25,913 nt of DNA, taken from CAZFER01 sp964517495. Its GTDB lineage: Bacteria > Hinthialibacterota > Hinthialibacteria > Hinthialibacterales > Hinthialibacteraceae. A program made the position numbers and the translations under genes. This document shows, piece after piece, positions 16,689 to 24,138 of the stretch. Under the pieces are notes generated by a model. It saw only the letters and a list, made by a program, of their open reading frames with translations, ran no database searches and was not told the DNA's origin. The stretch is from contig CAZFER010000085.1 of NCBI GenBank assembly GCA_964517495.1, positions 1 through 25,913 on the forward strand, read 5' to 3'. The first letter of the stretch is position 1. Each line of letters begins with the position of its first letter.

Positions 16689-17102
16689 TTAAAATTGACG
16701 CTCAAAATGCTTTGGATTGATCTCTTCTTTGGAACGATCCACCCAATATGTATCGCTTTCTTTTACATAGCGGCGCTCGAGTGGATCACGCCCGATGAGT
16801 TTCATGAACAAAGCCACGGGTGTGAAGACTAGGTAAAACATGAGCGATAAGATCAGGCGCGAATTAAACCAACCGACCGCTATGGCGAACTTCATCCAAT
16901 ACTTGTGGATGGGGCGCAGGGACATCGGATAAATCAGGGCTGGAAGCAGAAAGAGAATGACACTGATCCCCCAGAAAACATAGGAGATTGTCCAATGGTC
17001 TTTCCAGGCGGGAATCAGGCCGATGATGCCAAAGGCAATAGCCATCACCACCCCGAATTTACGAAGATCCTTTGATGTGAGATTTAACTTTATATCAGTC
17101 AA
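16689..17102 (-). CDS. SxtJ-like small membrane protein, TTG start
   Basis: The start is placed at TTG 17102 (137 residues, MTDIKLNLTSKDLRKFG), because GAAAGGAA lies 6-8 bases upstream and the further upstream frame only overlaps the carbamoyltransferase out of phase. The start overlaps the end of that gene by 8 bases, indicating translational coupling. Hydrophobic segments lie at about 15-35, 40-60 and 72-102, and the C-terminus is polar and basic (GRDPLERRYVKESDTYWVDR). The size and position directly after a NodU/TobZ-type carbamoyltransferase match the SxtJ family, named from saxitoxin clusters but widespread; its function is not established. The DUF5989 small protein that often comes next in such clusters is not visible in 16451-16688. 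Confidence 0.8.
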   Translation of the reverse strand: MTDIKLNLTSKDLRKFGVVMAIAFGIIGLIPAWKDHWTISYVFWGISVILFLLPALIYPMSLRPIHKYWMKFAIAVGWFNSRLILSLMFYLVFTPVALFMKLIGRDPLERRYVKESDTYWVDRSKEEINPKHFERQF

Positions 17103-18912
17103 GAGTAAATTCCTTTCTCCAATCCTTCTCTTCCTGCCATTCAGGCTGTTGTGATTTATCGAGGATAAAGCGTCCCAACACCAAATAGTCCATCTCTGTC
17201 CGCATGAAACAGCGATAAGCATCTTCAGGCGTACAGACGATGGGTTCACCGCGCACATTGAATGAGGTGTTGACTAATACAGCACAACCCGTTTTGGCTT
17301 CAAAGGCTTTTAATATATCGTAGTAACGGGGATTGTCTTCGCGAACCACGGTTTGTACTCGGGCGGAATAATCAACGTGGGTCACTGCTGGGATATCCGA
17401 ACGGGGGACATTTAGCTTTTCAATACCAAACAAGCGCTTTTGTTCATCAGTCATGGAGATATGCCGTGATTCTTTTACAGGAGCGACAAGAAGCATGTAA
17501 GGTGAATCCACATCGATATCGAAATATTCATTGACCTTTTCCCGTAAAACCACAGGAGCGAAAGGTCTGAATGATTCACGGAATTTGATCTTCAAGTTCA
17601 TCTTGGATTGCATGTGGGGAGATCGTGCATCGCCTAAAATACTGCGGCTACCAAGCGCGCGTGGACCAAACTCCATTCGGCCCTGGAACCAGCCAACCAC
17701 GTTTTCTCCGGCAAGGATTTCCGCGACTTCATTGGCTAATCCCTCTTCTGAGACTTCACGATAAGGTATACCTTGATCCTCCAGATAGGCTTTAAGCTCC
17801 TCATCTGTATAGCCTGGGCCGATCAGGGCGGCTTTCATTCGATCGCGGCTATTCTTCTCAGCCAGGGGTTGATCCAGATAGCGGTGATATACGCTTAAAG
17901 CCACACCTACGGCTCCCCCCGCATCACCGGCGGCAGGTTGAATCCAGATGGAATCGAAGGGGCCTTCACGCAGGATTTTACCATTGGCAACACAGTTAAG
18001 CGCCACACCACCCGCCAGGCAAAGATTTTTCATGCCGGTTTCTTTGTGCACATGGCGTGCCATGCGCATCATGGATTCTTCCACCACTTCCTGCACGGAT
18101 CGGGCCAGGTCCATTTCACGCTGAGTAAGCAATGTTTCTTGTTTACGAGGGGGACCACCGAAAAGTTTATCGAATTGACCATTGGTCATGGTCAGGCCGG
18201 AAAGGTAGTTGAAATACTTCATATTCATACGGAATGAGCCGTCTTCTTTCAGATCGATCAGCTCATCCAGTATAGTCTGTACATATTTGGGTTCGCCATA
18301 GGGTGCAAGTCCCATAACTTTGTATTCACCGGAATTGACCTTAAAGCCGGTGTAATAGGTAAAGGCGGAATAAAGCAAACCAATGGAGTGGGGAAAACGA
18401 GTTTCCGCCAGGATTTTGAGTTCTTTTCCCCTTCCATAGCCATACGTTGTGGTTGACCACTCCCCTACCCCGTCGATGGTTAAAAAGGCAGCTTCATTAT
18501 AGGGTGAAGGATAGAAGGCGCTGGATGCGTGGCTCTCGTGGTGATCACCAAAAAGGATGGGGCCATCATATTCCATCGATTCTTTTATCACTTTTGGAAG
18601 CCACAGTTTTTCCTGCAGCCAAAGAGGAATCGCCATCAAGAATGAGCGAATTCCAGAAGGGGCGACTCCGATATAGGTTTCCAGAATACGTTCGAACTTC
18701 ACAAAAGGCTTGTCGTAAAATGCAACATAATCAAGATCATCTTTTGTGATTCCTGCTGTTTTGAGGCATGCCTCAATGGCATGCTTGGGGAATGAGGGAT
18801 CATGTTTTTTGCGGGTAAAACGTTCTTCTTGCGCTGCAGCTACAATCTCCCCATCCTGTACAACACAGGCGGCGCTATCGTGATAAAATGCGGATATACC
18901 TAATATATTCAT
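17095..18912 (-). CDS. NodU/TobZ-family O-carbamoyltransferase
   Basis: This protein has 605 residues from ATG 18912, giving the typical MNILGISAFYHDSAA start; GGAA lies about 10 bases upstream, and a TTG 21 bases earlier is unlikely. The N-terminal ASKHA-like domain shows GISAFYHDSA (5-14), EERFTRKKHD (29-38), GDHHESHASSAF (122-133) and LTIDGVGEWS. The middle has LAGGVALNCVANGK and PAAGDAGGAVG. The C-terminal YrdC-like domain has MEFGPRALGSRSIL, FRPFAPVV and VLVNTSFNVRGEPIV. These enzymes make carbamoyl-adenylate from carbamoyl phosphate and ATP, then pass the carbamoyl group to a hydroxyl, often of a sugar or secondary metabolite. The acceptor here is unknown. It is coupled to the SxtJ-like gene and divergent from rex. 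Confidence 0.92.
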   Translation of the reverse strand: MNILGISAFYHDSAACVVQDGEIVAAAQEERFTRKKHDPSFPKHAIEACLKTAGITKDDLDYVAFYDKPFVKFERILETYIGVAPSGIRSFLMAIPLWLQEKLWLPKVIKESMEYDGPILFGDHHESHASSAFYPSPYNEAAFLTIDGVGEWSTTTYGYGRGKELKILAETRFPHSIGLLYSAFTYYTGFKVNSGEYKVMGLAPYGEPKYVQTILDELIDLKEDGSFRMNMKYFNYLSGLTMTNGQFDKLFGGPPRKQETLLTQREMDLARSVQEVVEESMMRMARHVHKETGMKNLCLAGGVALNCVANGKILREGPFDSIWIQPAAGDAGGAVGVALSVYHRYLDQPLAEKNSRDRMKAALIGPGYTDEELKAYLEDQGIPYREVSEEGLANEVAEILAGENVVGWFQGRMEFGPRALGSRSILGDARSPHMQSKMNLKIKFRESFRPFAPVVLREKVNEYFDIDVDSPYMLLVAPVKESRHISMTDEQKRLFGIEKLNVPRSDIPAVTHVDYSARVQTVVREDNPRYYDILKAFEAKTGCAVLVNTSFNVRGEPIVCTPEDAYRCFMRTEMDYLVLGRFILDKSQQPEWQEEKDWRKEFTLD

Positions 18913-19008
18913 GACGCTATCGTTCCAAATCAAATAAGGTATTATTCTTGTTTATTATACTTCGATCAAATCTTTGTGACAATTCTGACTTTAAATCATT
19001 TAACGGCA

Positions 19009-19038
19009 AGGCTTATGGGAATATAAGCCTCATTTTTT
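19009..19038 (+). terminator. Hairpin with T-run in the rex leader region
   Basis: AGGCTTAT (19009-19016) and ATAAGCCT (19023-19030) form an 8-bp perfect stem with a 6-base loop, followed by CATTTTTT (19031-19038). This is intrinsic-terminator-like on the plus strand, yet no plus-strand gene lies directly upstream; the next feature is rex, 131 bases downstream. It could be an attenuator in a long rex leader, or a dyad operator between the divergent genes. Confidence 0.45.
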
Positions 19039-19168
19039 GTGGGGTAAATGAAGTCATTCTATCTAAGTGGAATATTTATAGTTTGTTAAAAAAAATTAGG
19101 TAACTTGATCGAGTTGGGTTGATTATCTTTTTGAAAAACAATAACTTATTAGTCAAGAACGCTATGAT

Positions 19169-19861
19169 ATGGGTAATCCAATGAATTCAAGCGAATATCC
19201 ACCGCCTTTAAGTGAAGCAACGTTAATACGTATGTCCAGATATCTGAATGTATTGCAAGAATACAATCAGAAAGGGATACCACGTATATCCACGCGCAAA
19301 CTGGCTGATTTGTTGGGTGTTAATCCCGCTGTGGTCAAGCAGGATTTTCTACCCTTGAAGGTACGCGGACAAACGGGAGTGGGTTATGAAGTGCCGGTTT
19401 TGTTGGAAACCATTCGTGATGTGTTTTTATCCCGTGGTTCGTTATCTTTCGCCATTGTAGGCTTTGGTAATATTGGCCAGGCCCTGGCGAATTATATGGC
19501 ATTTGCCCAACAGGGATTCAACATGAAAGCCATTTTTGATGTCAACCCTAAATTCAGAAACTATTCCGTGCGCGAAGTTCCTGTTGATGATCCAGAACAA
19601 ATGGTGGAAATATGCCGTGAAAGGAAAATCGATATTGGTGTTATCTGCGTCCCAGCCGCCAGTGCGCAAGAAACCGCGGAACGATTAATAGAGGCTGAGA
19701 TAAAGGGGATTTGGAACTTTGCTCCAACTGAGTTGGTGGTTCCTGATGACATTATATTGGTTCATGAGCATCTCACCCGTGGTTTATTAACGCTCTCTTA
19801 CCATATTGGCCAACGTTACAGAACAGATAGCGCAATCGAAGTTCCCCAAAATCCCGTTTAA
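19169..19861 (+). CDS. rex: Redox-sensing transcriptional repressor Rex
   Basis: This 230-residue protein is of standard Rex size. The N-terminal winged helix (about 12-85) contains SRYLNVLQEY, ISTRKLADLLGVNPAVVKQDF and TGVGYEVPVL. The Rossmann domain begins at FAIVGFGNIGQALANY (about 91-106), with Ile where most members have Leu (GNLG). The C-terminus ends in the domain-swap helix region (LLTLSYHIGQRYR). Rex senses the NADH/NAD+ ratio; NADH binding releases it from operators in front of fermentation and respiration genes. ATG 19169 and ATG 19181 are both possible starts; neither has a clear ribosome site. It is divergent from the carbamoyltransferase across 256 bases. The only Rex-like half-sites in that region are TTGTGAC (18974) and TTGTTAA (19083). 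Confidence 0.9.
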   Translation: MGNPMNSSEYPPPLSEATLIRMSRYLNVLQEYNQKGIPRISTRKLADLLGVNPAVVKQDFLPLKVRGQTGVGYEVPVLLETIRDVFLSRGSLSFAIVGFGNIGQALANYMAFAQQGFNMKAIFDVNPKFRNYSVREVPVDDPEQMVEICRERKIDIGVICVPAASAQETAERLIEAEIKGIWNFAPTELVVPDDIILVHEHLTRGLLTLSYHIGQRYRTDSAIEVPQNPV

Positions 19862-19954
19862 ACCATCTTTCGTGTTTTCTGTTTCTCTTCTTGTTTTGAT
19901 GACGTTTGATTGATCCTGCGATATACAATTTAAAAAGGATACACGAGGTGAATA

Positions 19955-19982
19955 TTGTTTTGCCTCGCCATGCGGTTAGAAT
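19955..19982 (+). promoter_or_regulatory. Possible sigma-70-type promoter for exported protein
   Basis: TTGTTT (19955-19960) and TAGAAT (19977-19982) are separated by 16 bases, 36 bases before the preferred start of the following gene. Spacing and distance are right but both hexamers are imperfect. Confidence 0.35.
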
Positions 19983-20017
19983 AGTTTTTGCTTATCAGAA
20001 ATAGAAAAGAGGAAATC

Positions 20018-21511
20018 ATGCATATAATGAAATCAACTTTCACTATTCTCTCTTCACTTTCTATCATCATATTTATTGGGAATGTTGCTGTGGCTCAACC
20101 TATTGGAAGTGAAATTACCTTTATCAATGATACTCCCATATACGATGATACTAGTTTGACTAGCCTCGCAGCTGATGTGTCGGTGGTTTTGGCCACGGCA
20201 GAGGGAAATGATATTGGCCAGCGAATGGCGATAGATGCGGATGGAAATACCTTTGTTTTTTGGAGTAATCGGGGGGGGACTCATCAACTCAGTGGGATTG
20301 ATTCAGCAGGGCAACGGATACAACCCATTTTTGGTGATCAAAGCATACCCGATCAATTGCTGGATATTAATCTTGAAGCAATCACCGAATGGAACATATG
20401 TGAAGCGGATATGAATTCTGGAAACCTATTGATTGGCGCCACTTATTTGGCCAGTGATATTGCGAATTCCAGCGCTTCAATACCCATGTCGGTGACTGAT
20501 GCGCTAGACGTGCGGGAAGACACTATTAATGGGCATGGCTTTTTTATGTTGTTTGATAACGAAATGCAGCCTTTGTTGGACCAACCGGTCTCGGTAGGGC
20601 AATTCAGCGCCGGGCATGTTGAATGGGATGCGTGTTGGTTGAATGATGGGAAGTTCGTTATTGCAACCACAGTGCAAGGTCATCCATATGAAGAGGATCC
20701 GGATTACCCTGATGGGGGAACCCATGTGGTGACGGTTAATATCTTTAATGCCGATGGCAGCCGTTTTATGGATGAGTTCTTCATAGATGATCTAGGCGGG
20801 GAACAACGTGATGTAAGTGCAGGAGCGTTGAGCAACGGTTTTGTGTGTGTTTACCTTGATGATGACAGCCGGGTTGAAGGAGAGGCTTTGTACAAAGGTG
20901 TCGTTTTTGACTTTGAGGGCAACAAAACATCTGAATTCACACTCTCTGATACTGAAAATGAGATCATGGCTGTTGATGCCATGGATGCAGGTGGAGGGAA
21001 TCAATTTGTTACTCTTCATATGTTTGATGGATCGGCGGAGATTGGTTTGCCCCCGGAAATGCAAGGTATGACCGTTCTATTGGCTCAACGCTGGAACAAT
21101 GCCGGTGAACGTGTTGGTCCTTACATCATATTAAGCCAACATACTGATTTTCGGATTGTGGAATCACCTTATTGTGCGGTGGCCCGGAATAATACGTTCG
21201 TGGCGGCTTGGATCGATGGGAACGCGGATATTTTTGATTTTACCTCATCGGTAGTTGGCCGGATTTTTCATGCGGATGGAATGCCGGCCACAGATGCGTT
21301 TGTAGTACATCCCATCCCTGAGTTCACTGATCCTGACACTGGCTTTAGCACGGGTGGTGGTGATCCCGTGCAACCGGTTTGTGCTGTCACGGGTGATGTG
21401 TTCGCGTTTGCGTGGGGAAGTACGGCTTTACCGGGGAGCATCAGCACTGACCTGGTAATGTCTGCTTTTGAGAATCCCGCGACCCGGATTTTGGATTGGT
21501 CTATTTATTAA
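20018..21511 (+). CDS. Exported propeller-like protein of unknown function
   Basis: The start is ATG 20018 (497 residues) with AGAGG 5 bases upstream; an earlier in-frame TTG lacks such a site. Residues 1-27 are a signal peptide (hydrophobic core TILSSLSIIIFIGNVAVA, likely cut near AVA-QP). The mature part consists of about six loosely repeated units of 50-70 residues. Each has a strand such as VTVNIFNADGSR, GVVFDFEGNK, LAQRWNNAGER or GRIFHADGMP, followed by a block like GNQFVTLHMFDG, NNTFVAAWIDGN or GDVFAFAWGS. The rhythm is that of beta-propeller or similar all-beta repeat proteins with calcium-friendly Asp/Asn loops. No C-terminal anchor is visible. I do not recognise a named family; a role outside the cytoplasm is the only supported statement. 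Confidence 0.75.
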   Translation: MHIMKSTFTILSSLSIIIFIGNVAVAQPIGSEITFINDTPIYDDTSLTSLAADVSVVLATAEGNDIGQRMAIDADGNTFVFWSNRGGTHQLSGIDSAGQRIQPIFGDQSIPDQLLDINLEAITEWNICEADMNSGNLLIGATYLASDIANSSASIPMSVTDALDVREDTINGHGFFMLFDNEMQPLLDQPVSVGQFSAGHVEWDACWLNDGKFVIATTVQGHPYEEDPDYPDGGTHVVTVNIFNADGSRFMDEFFIDDLGGEQRDVSAGALSNGFVCVYLDDDSRVEGEALYKGVVFDFEGNKTSEFTLSDTENEIMAVDAMDAGGGNQFVTLHMFDGSAEIGLPPEMQGMTVLLAQRWNNAGERVGPYIILSQHTDFRIVESPYCAVARNNTFVAAWIDGNADIFDFTSSVVGRIFHADGMPATDAFVVHPIPEFTDPDTGFSTGGGDPVQPVCAVTGDVFAFAWGSTALPGSISTDLVMSAFENPATRILDWSIY

Positions 21512-21531
21512 TTGTTTAGGTAGATATTGGT

Positions 21532-22467
21532 ATGAGTTCAACTCATCATCATCCTCATGTTCATATTGAGGACATGGGGCAAAAACGGTTAGTGCTTGCG
21601 ATTGGCATCAATGTGTTGCTAACCATTGCGCAGATTGTGGGGGGGATTTTATCCGGTAGTCTTGCCTTGGTCGCCGATGCGTTGCATAACTTCAGCGATG
21701 CCGGTTCATTGTTGATCGCCTTGATGGCGCGGCGTATTTCGCTTAAACCGGCGGATGATTGGCGGACGTTTGGTTACCGCCGGGCGGAGACGGTGGGGGC
21801 GCTGATTAATGTGACGACCTTGATTCTTATCGGCCTTTATCTGGTCTTTGAAGCGGTGATGCGCTTCTTTAATCCTGAGCCGATCCTTGGCTGGATTGTG
21901 GTGATTGTGGCGGGGATAGCGTTCATTATTGATTTGGCCACCGCCATGCTGACGTATGCTTTATCCAAGGATAACCTCAATTTTAAAGCGGCGTTTGTGC
22001 ATAATGTGACTGATGCGCTGGGTTCGATTATCGCGATTGCTTCAGGGGCTTTGATTTTGTTGTATGAACTCTATATTTTCGATGCGATTGCTACGCTTGC
22101 TATTGCTGGTTATGTGTTGGTTCAGGGTATATCCATGCTTAAGGATTCGATTCGCATTTTAATGGAAAGCGTGCCCAAGGATATTGAAATTGTTGAATTG
22201 ATTGGTTCGCTTGAATCCATCGATCATGTGGAAGAGATACATCATGTGCATGTGTGGGAGTTGGATGAACATCATCGCGCGTTTGAAGCGCATATTGTGA
22301 TTGATCAAAAGAATATTGATTTAATGGAATCGCTTAAAACTCAAATCAAGCAACGATTAAAGGAACGGTACGAAATTTATCATTCAACCCTTGAATTTGA
22401 GGTTTTGAGTGAGAATGAGGATAAGCGATGTTCCAGCCCCTCGACCATGTGTGAGTCATTATTGTAG
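21532..22467 (+). CDS. Cation diffusion facilitator (Zn2+/Co2+ exporter)
   Basis: This 311-residue CDF transporter has a short His-rich N-terminus (HHHPHVH, 5-11), six membrane helices and a cytoplasmic metallochaperone-like C-terminal domain (about 215-300, including DHVEEIHHVHVWELDEHHRAF). Metal-site motifs are H52-x3-D56 in TM2 (ADALHNFSDAG) and H157-x3-D161 in TM5 (FVHNVTDALGS), the His/Asp pattern of zinc-type members such as ZitB/CzcD. It exports divalent metal by proton antiport across the inner membrane. It starts 20 bases after the preceding gene's stop, so readthrough transcription is possible, but the products show no obvious functional link. Confidence 0.93.
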   Translation: MSSTHHHPHVHIEDMGQKRLVLAIGINVLLTIAQIVGGILSGSLALVADALHNFSDAGSLLIALMARRISLKPADDWRTFGYRRAETVGALINVTTLILIGLYLVFEAVMRFFNPEPILGWIVVIVAGIAFIIDLATAMLTYALSKDNLNFKAAFVHNVTDALGSIIAIASGALILLYELYIFDAIATLAIAGYVLVQGISMLKDSIRILMESVPKDIEIVELIGSLESIDHVEEIHHVHVWELDEHHRAFEAHIVIDQKNIDLMESLKTQIKQRLKERYEIYHSTLEFEVLSENEDKRCSSPSTMCESLL

Positions 22468-22500
22468 GGTCGTTTTTTATTGAGATTGTGCGTTCATCTT

Positions 22501-22544
22501 TCAACCCTCCCCTAGCCCCGCCCAATCTTGGGAGAGGAATGAAA
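22501..22544 (+). repeat. Dispersed repeat, family C
   Basis: TCAACCCTCCCCTAGCCCC plus a G-rich half. It matches the reverse complement of 4385-4428 in 38 of 44 positions, and the left edge of 13253-13395. It occupies the gap between the convergent CDF and exported-protein genes. Confidence 0.75.
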
Positions 22545-22546
22545 AA

Positions 22547-23332
22547 TCAAATGTCTGATCTCTTCCTTTTCTTGAGCCATAAATATAATATTATCAGGAT
22601 GATAACGGTTAGAATAAAAGTTGTTATGGATATCACCATGATGATCCGCCAGCGGATTTCCTCGGGAGAGCGTGTTGAATCGATCGTGAACATATCACCA
22701 AGTGTATGGCTTATGGGCATGTCTTCTGGGTTGGTGATTTTGAGTGCGAATCCCCAATCCCAGTTCATATTCAAAATTTTGAGTAAGATGCGATTGGTTC
22801 CCGCTTTGAGGGAAATTGGAACGGAATCCTGATTGACCTGAAGTTGACGCCCTCCCCAAAAGGAATAGAGTTCTTCGCCATTTAACCAGATTTTCATGGC
22901 ATCATCACTGCCCACCTGGAAAAATGCTTGATAGTCTGTGGAAGATTCTATTTCGGTATAGGCGTAAGCGACACAATGTTCTATTTCGCCATACACATCC
23001 CATAGATTGATCCTGATGTTTTGGTTTTGGTACCATTTCCATTCATTGTTCTGGTTTTCGTGTTTGTGAATTAAGCCGGCGGTGGGGTGGATGGCTTTTT
23101 CTCCACCATGTTGGGTAAGAAAATCAAAGTCAAAGGCTTCCCTTTGTTCTTTGGTATTTTCCATCCAACGGGGTTCACCTTTTTCTTCCCAGTTTTCGAT
23201 TTTTATGGGGAAAGGGCCCACGAGCAGCCATTTTTTGATGAAGGTGATTTTGATGGGGTTGGATGCTTTTTCTTGCGCCCAAATCGAGAAGGGGATGAAG
23301 AATAGTATGAATAAGGTGATTGTTTTTCGCAT
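22547..23332 (-). CDS. Exported, C-terminally membrane-anchored beta-sandwich protein
   Basis: This 261-residue protein has a signal peptide (1-19, FILFFIPFSIWAQ). A single-pass hydrophobic segment lies at about 229-252, followed by a basic tail (LKKRKRSDI), so the bulk of the protein should face the periplasm or outside. The middle contains YQAFFQVGSDDAMKIWLNGE, the strand-turn-strand seen in PA14-like and glycoside-hydrolase-associated sugar-binding jelly-roll domains, followed by LKAGTNRILLKI, also typical of them. It is probably a carbohydrate-binding or structural domain tethered to the membrane; no catalytic motif is visible. AAAGG lies 6 bases before the ATG. The upstream neighbour on the same strand is the SAP-like gene, 165 bases away, so a shared transcript is uncertain. 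Confidence 0.75.
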   Translation of the reverse strand: MRKTITLFILFFIPFSIWAQEKASNPIKITFIKKWLLVGPFPIKIENWEEKGEPRWMENTKEQREAFDFDFLTQHGGEKAIHPTAGLIHKHENQNNEWKWYQNQNIRINLWDVYGEIEHCVAYAYTEIESSTDYQAFFQVGSDDAMKIWLNGEELYSFWGGRQLQVNQDSVPISLKAGTNRILLKILNMNWDWGFALKITNPEDMPISHTLGDMFTIDSTRSPEEIRWRIIMVISITTFILTVIILIILYLWLKKRKRSDI

Positions 23333-23497
23333 TGCATGCCTTTATATCAAGTCATGTGAAATATAATTATTCTTGATCCAATGTTCAAAAGGATCAATCG
23401 TTAACTAAATATACGTTGCTTTTCCGTTGGGGATTCAAATATATTTCCCAGTGATTGAAATAAATGATTTCAGTTGTGATGGTGTCAATAATATCAA

Positions 23498-24136
23498 TCA
23501 AAACTGAGTTTGAGTGTGGCTTATTGCTGCTCGATTAACGTAATTTTCCAATTGTTTTTTCATATTTTGTTTCGTCCCAGAAACAGAAACGCCTAAAATC
23601 TTGGCGAATGCTTGAAATTCATCTTTATTTAATTCATTATAAATACTATTGATTCTATTTAAAATTTCGTCCGCAGTAAGGTTATCAATTCCTCGCATTT
23701 TTTCTTGTAGGTTACCAACAATTTGTATTGCTTTTTCGTTGGCTTGTTCTTTTGCAGATTTTGGTTTGATTTCTCCTTTAGAACTCAACCATTTTTTAAC
23801 GGCCTCAAGTTTATCTTTTTTGGTTCCAGAAAGTTCAATCTGGAATAATTGGCCAAATTTTTTCAAATCCATGACTGAAAGTGAATTTAAATCTTTGAGA
23901 AAATCATCTATCGATTCTGAGTTTGATCCACTGAAGAATGCATTCGCACGTTCTTTTAGAACTGGCAAAGAAGTCTTTGAACTTTTTATTAAAGATTCAA
24001 CAGTTTTTTCTATGTCTTCAATATCCTGTTCTGGAAAGAGATGAAATAACTTTTTTAGTGCTTGCAAATCCTTCTTTGCAGAAGAATTGAGATGAGGTTC
24101 AAGGGCTAATAATGAATTTATAAGAGTCTCTGTCAT
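23498..24136 (-). CDS. Helical partner of ParA with two SAP-like motifs
   Basis: The start is ATG 24136 (212 residues, MTETLINSLL), with GGAG 6 bases upstream inside the end of the ParA gene. The in-frame ATG at 24148 lies within ParA and lacks such a site. Only two bases separate the ParA stop from this start, so the two are surely coexpressed. The protein is charged, Lys/Glu-rich, almost all helix, without signal or membrane segment. Residues about 86-118 and 169-201 align without gaps and share a hydrophobic helix, a turn ending ELSGTKKDKL or VSVSGTKQNM, and a second helix. This helix-SGTK-helix layout resembles SAP-type nucleic-acid-binding motifs. I do not recognise the family; DNA binding for the ATPase is an inference. 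Confidence 0.7.
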   Translation of the reverse strand: MTETLINSLLALEPHLNSSAKKDLQALKKLFHLFPEQDIEDIEKTVESLIKSSKTSLPVLKERANAFFSGSNSESIDDFLKDLNSLSVMDLKKFGQLFQIELSGTKKDKLEAVKKWLSSKGEIKPKSAKEQANEKAIQIVGNLQEKMRGIDNLTADEILNRINSIYNELNKDEFQAFAKILGVSVSGTKQNMKKQLENYVNRAAISHTQTQF

Positions 24137-24138
24137 TG

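Noticed and set aside
17103..17258. N-terminal extension of the SxtJ-like protein
   Set aside because: The extra 52 residues are the carbamoyltransferase gene read in another frame; a well-placed ribosome site supports TTG 17102.
16689..18912. Part of a saxitoxin-like toxin cluster
   Set aside because: The SxtJ name alone suggests this. No polyketide synthase, amidinotransferase or other sxt-like gene is present, and the carbamoyltransferase/SxtJ pair is widespread outside toxin clusters.
18974..19100. A full Rex operator upstream of rex
   Set aside because: TTGTGAC and TTGTTAA are only half-sites; the matching right halves are absent, so no operator is annotated.
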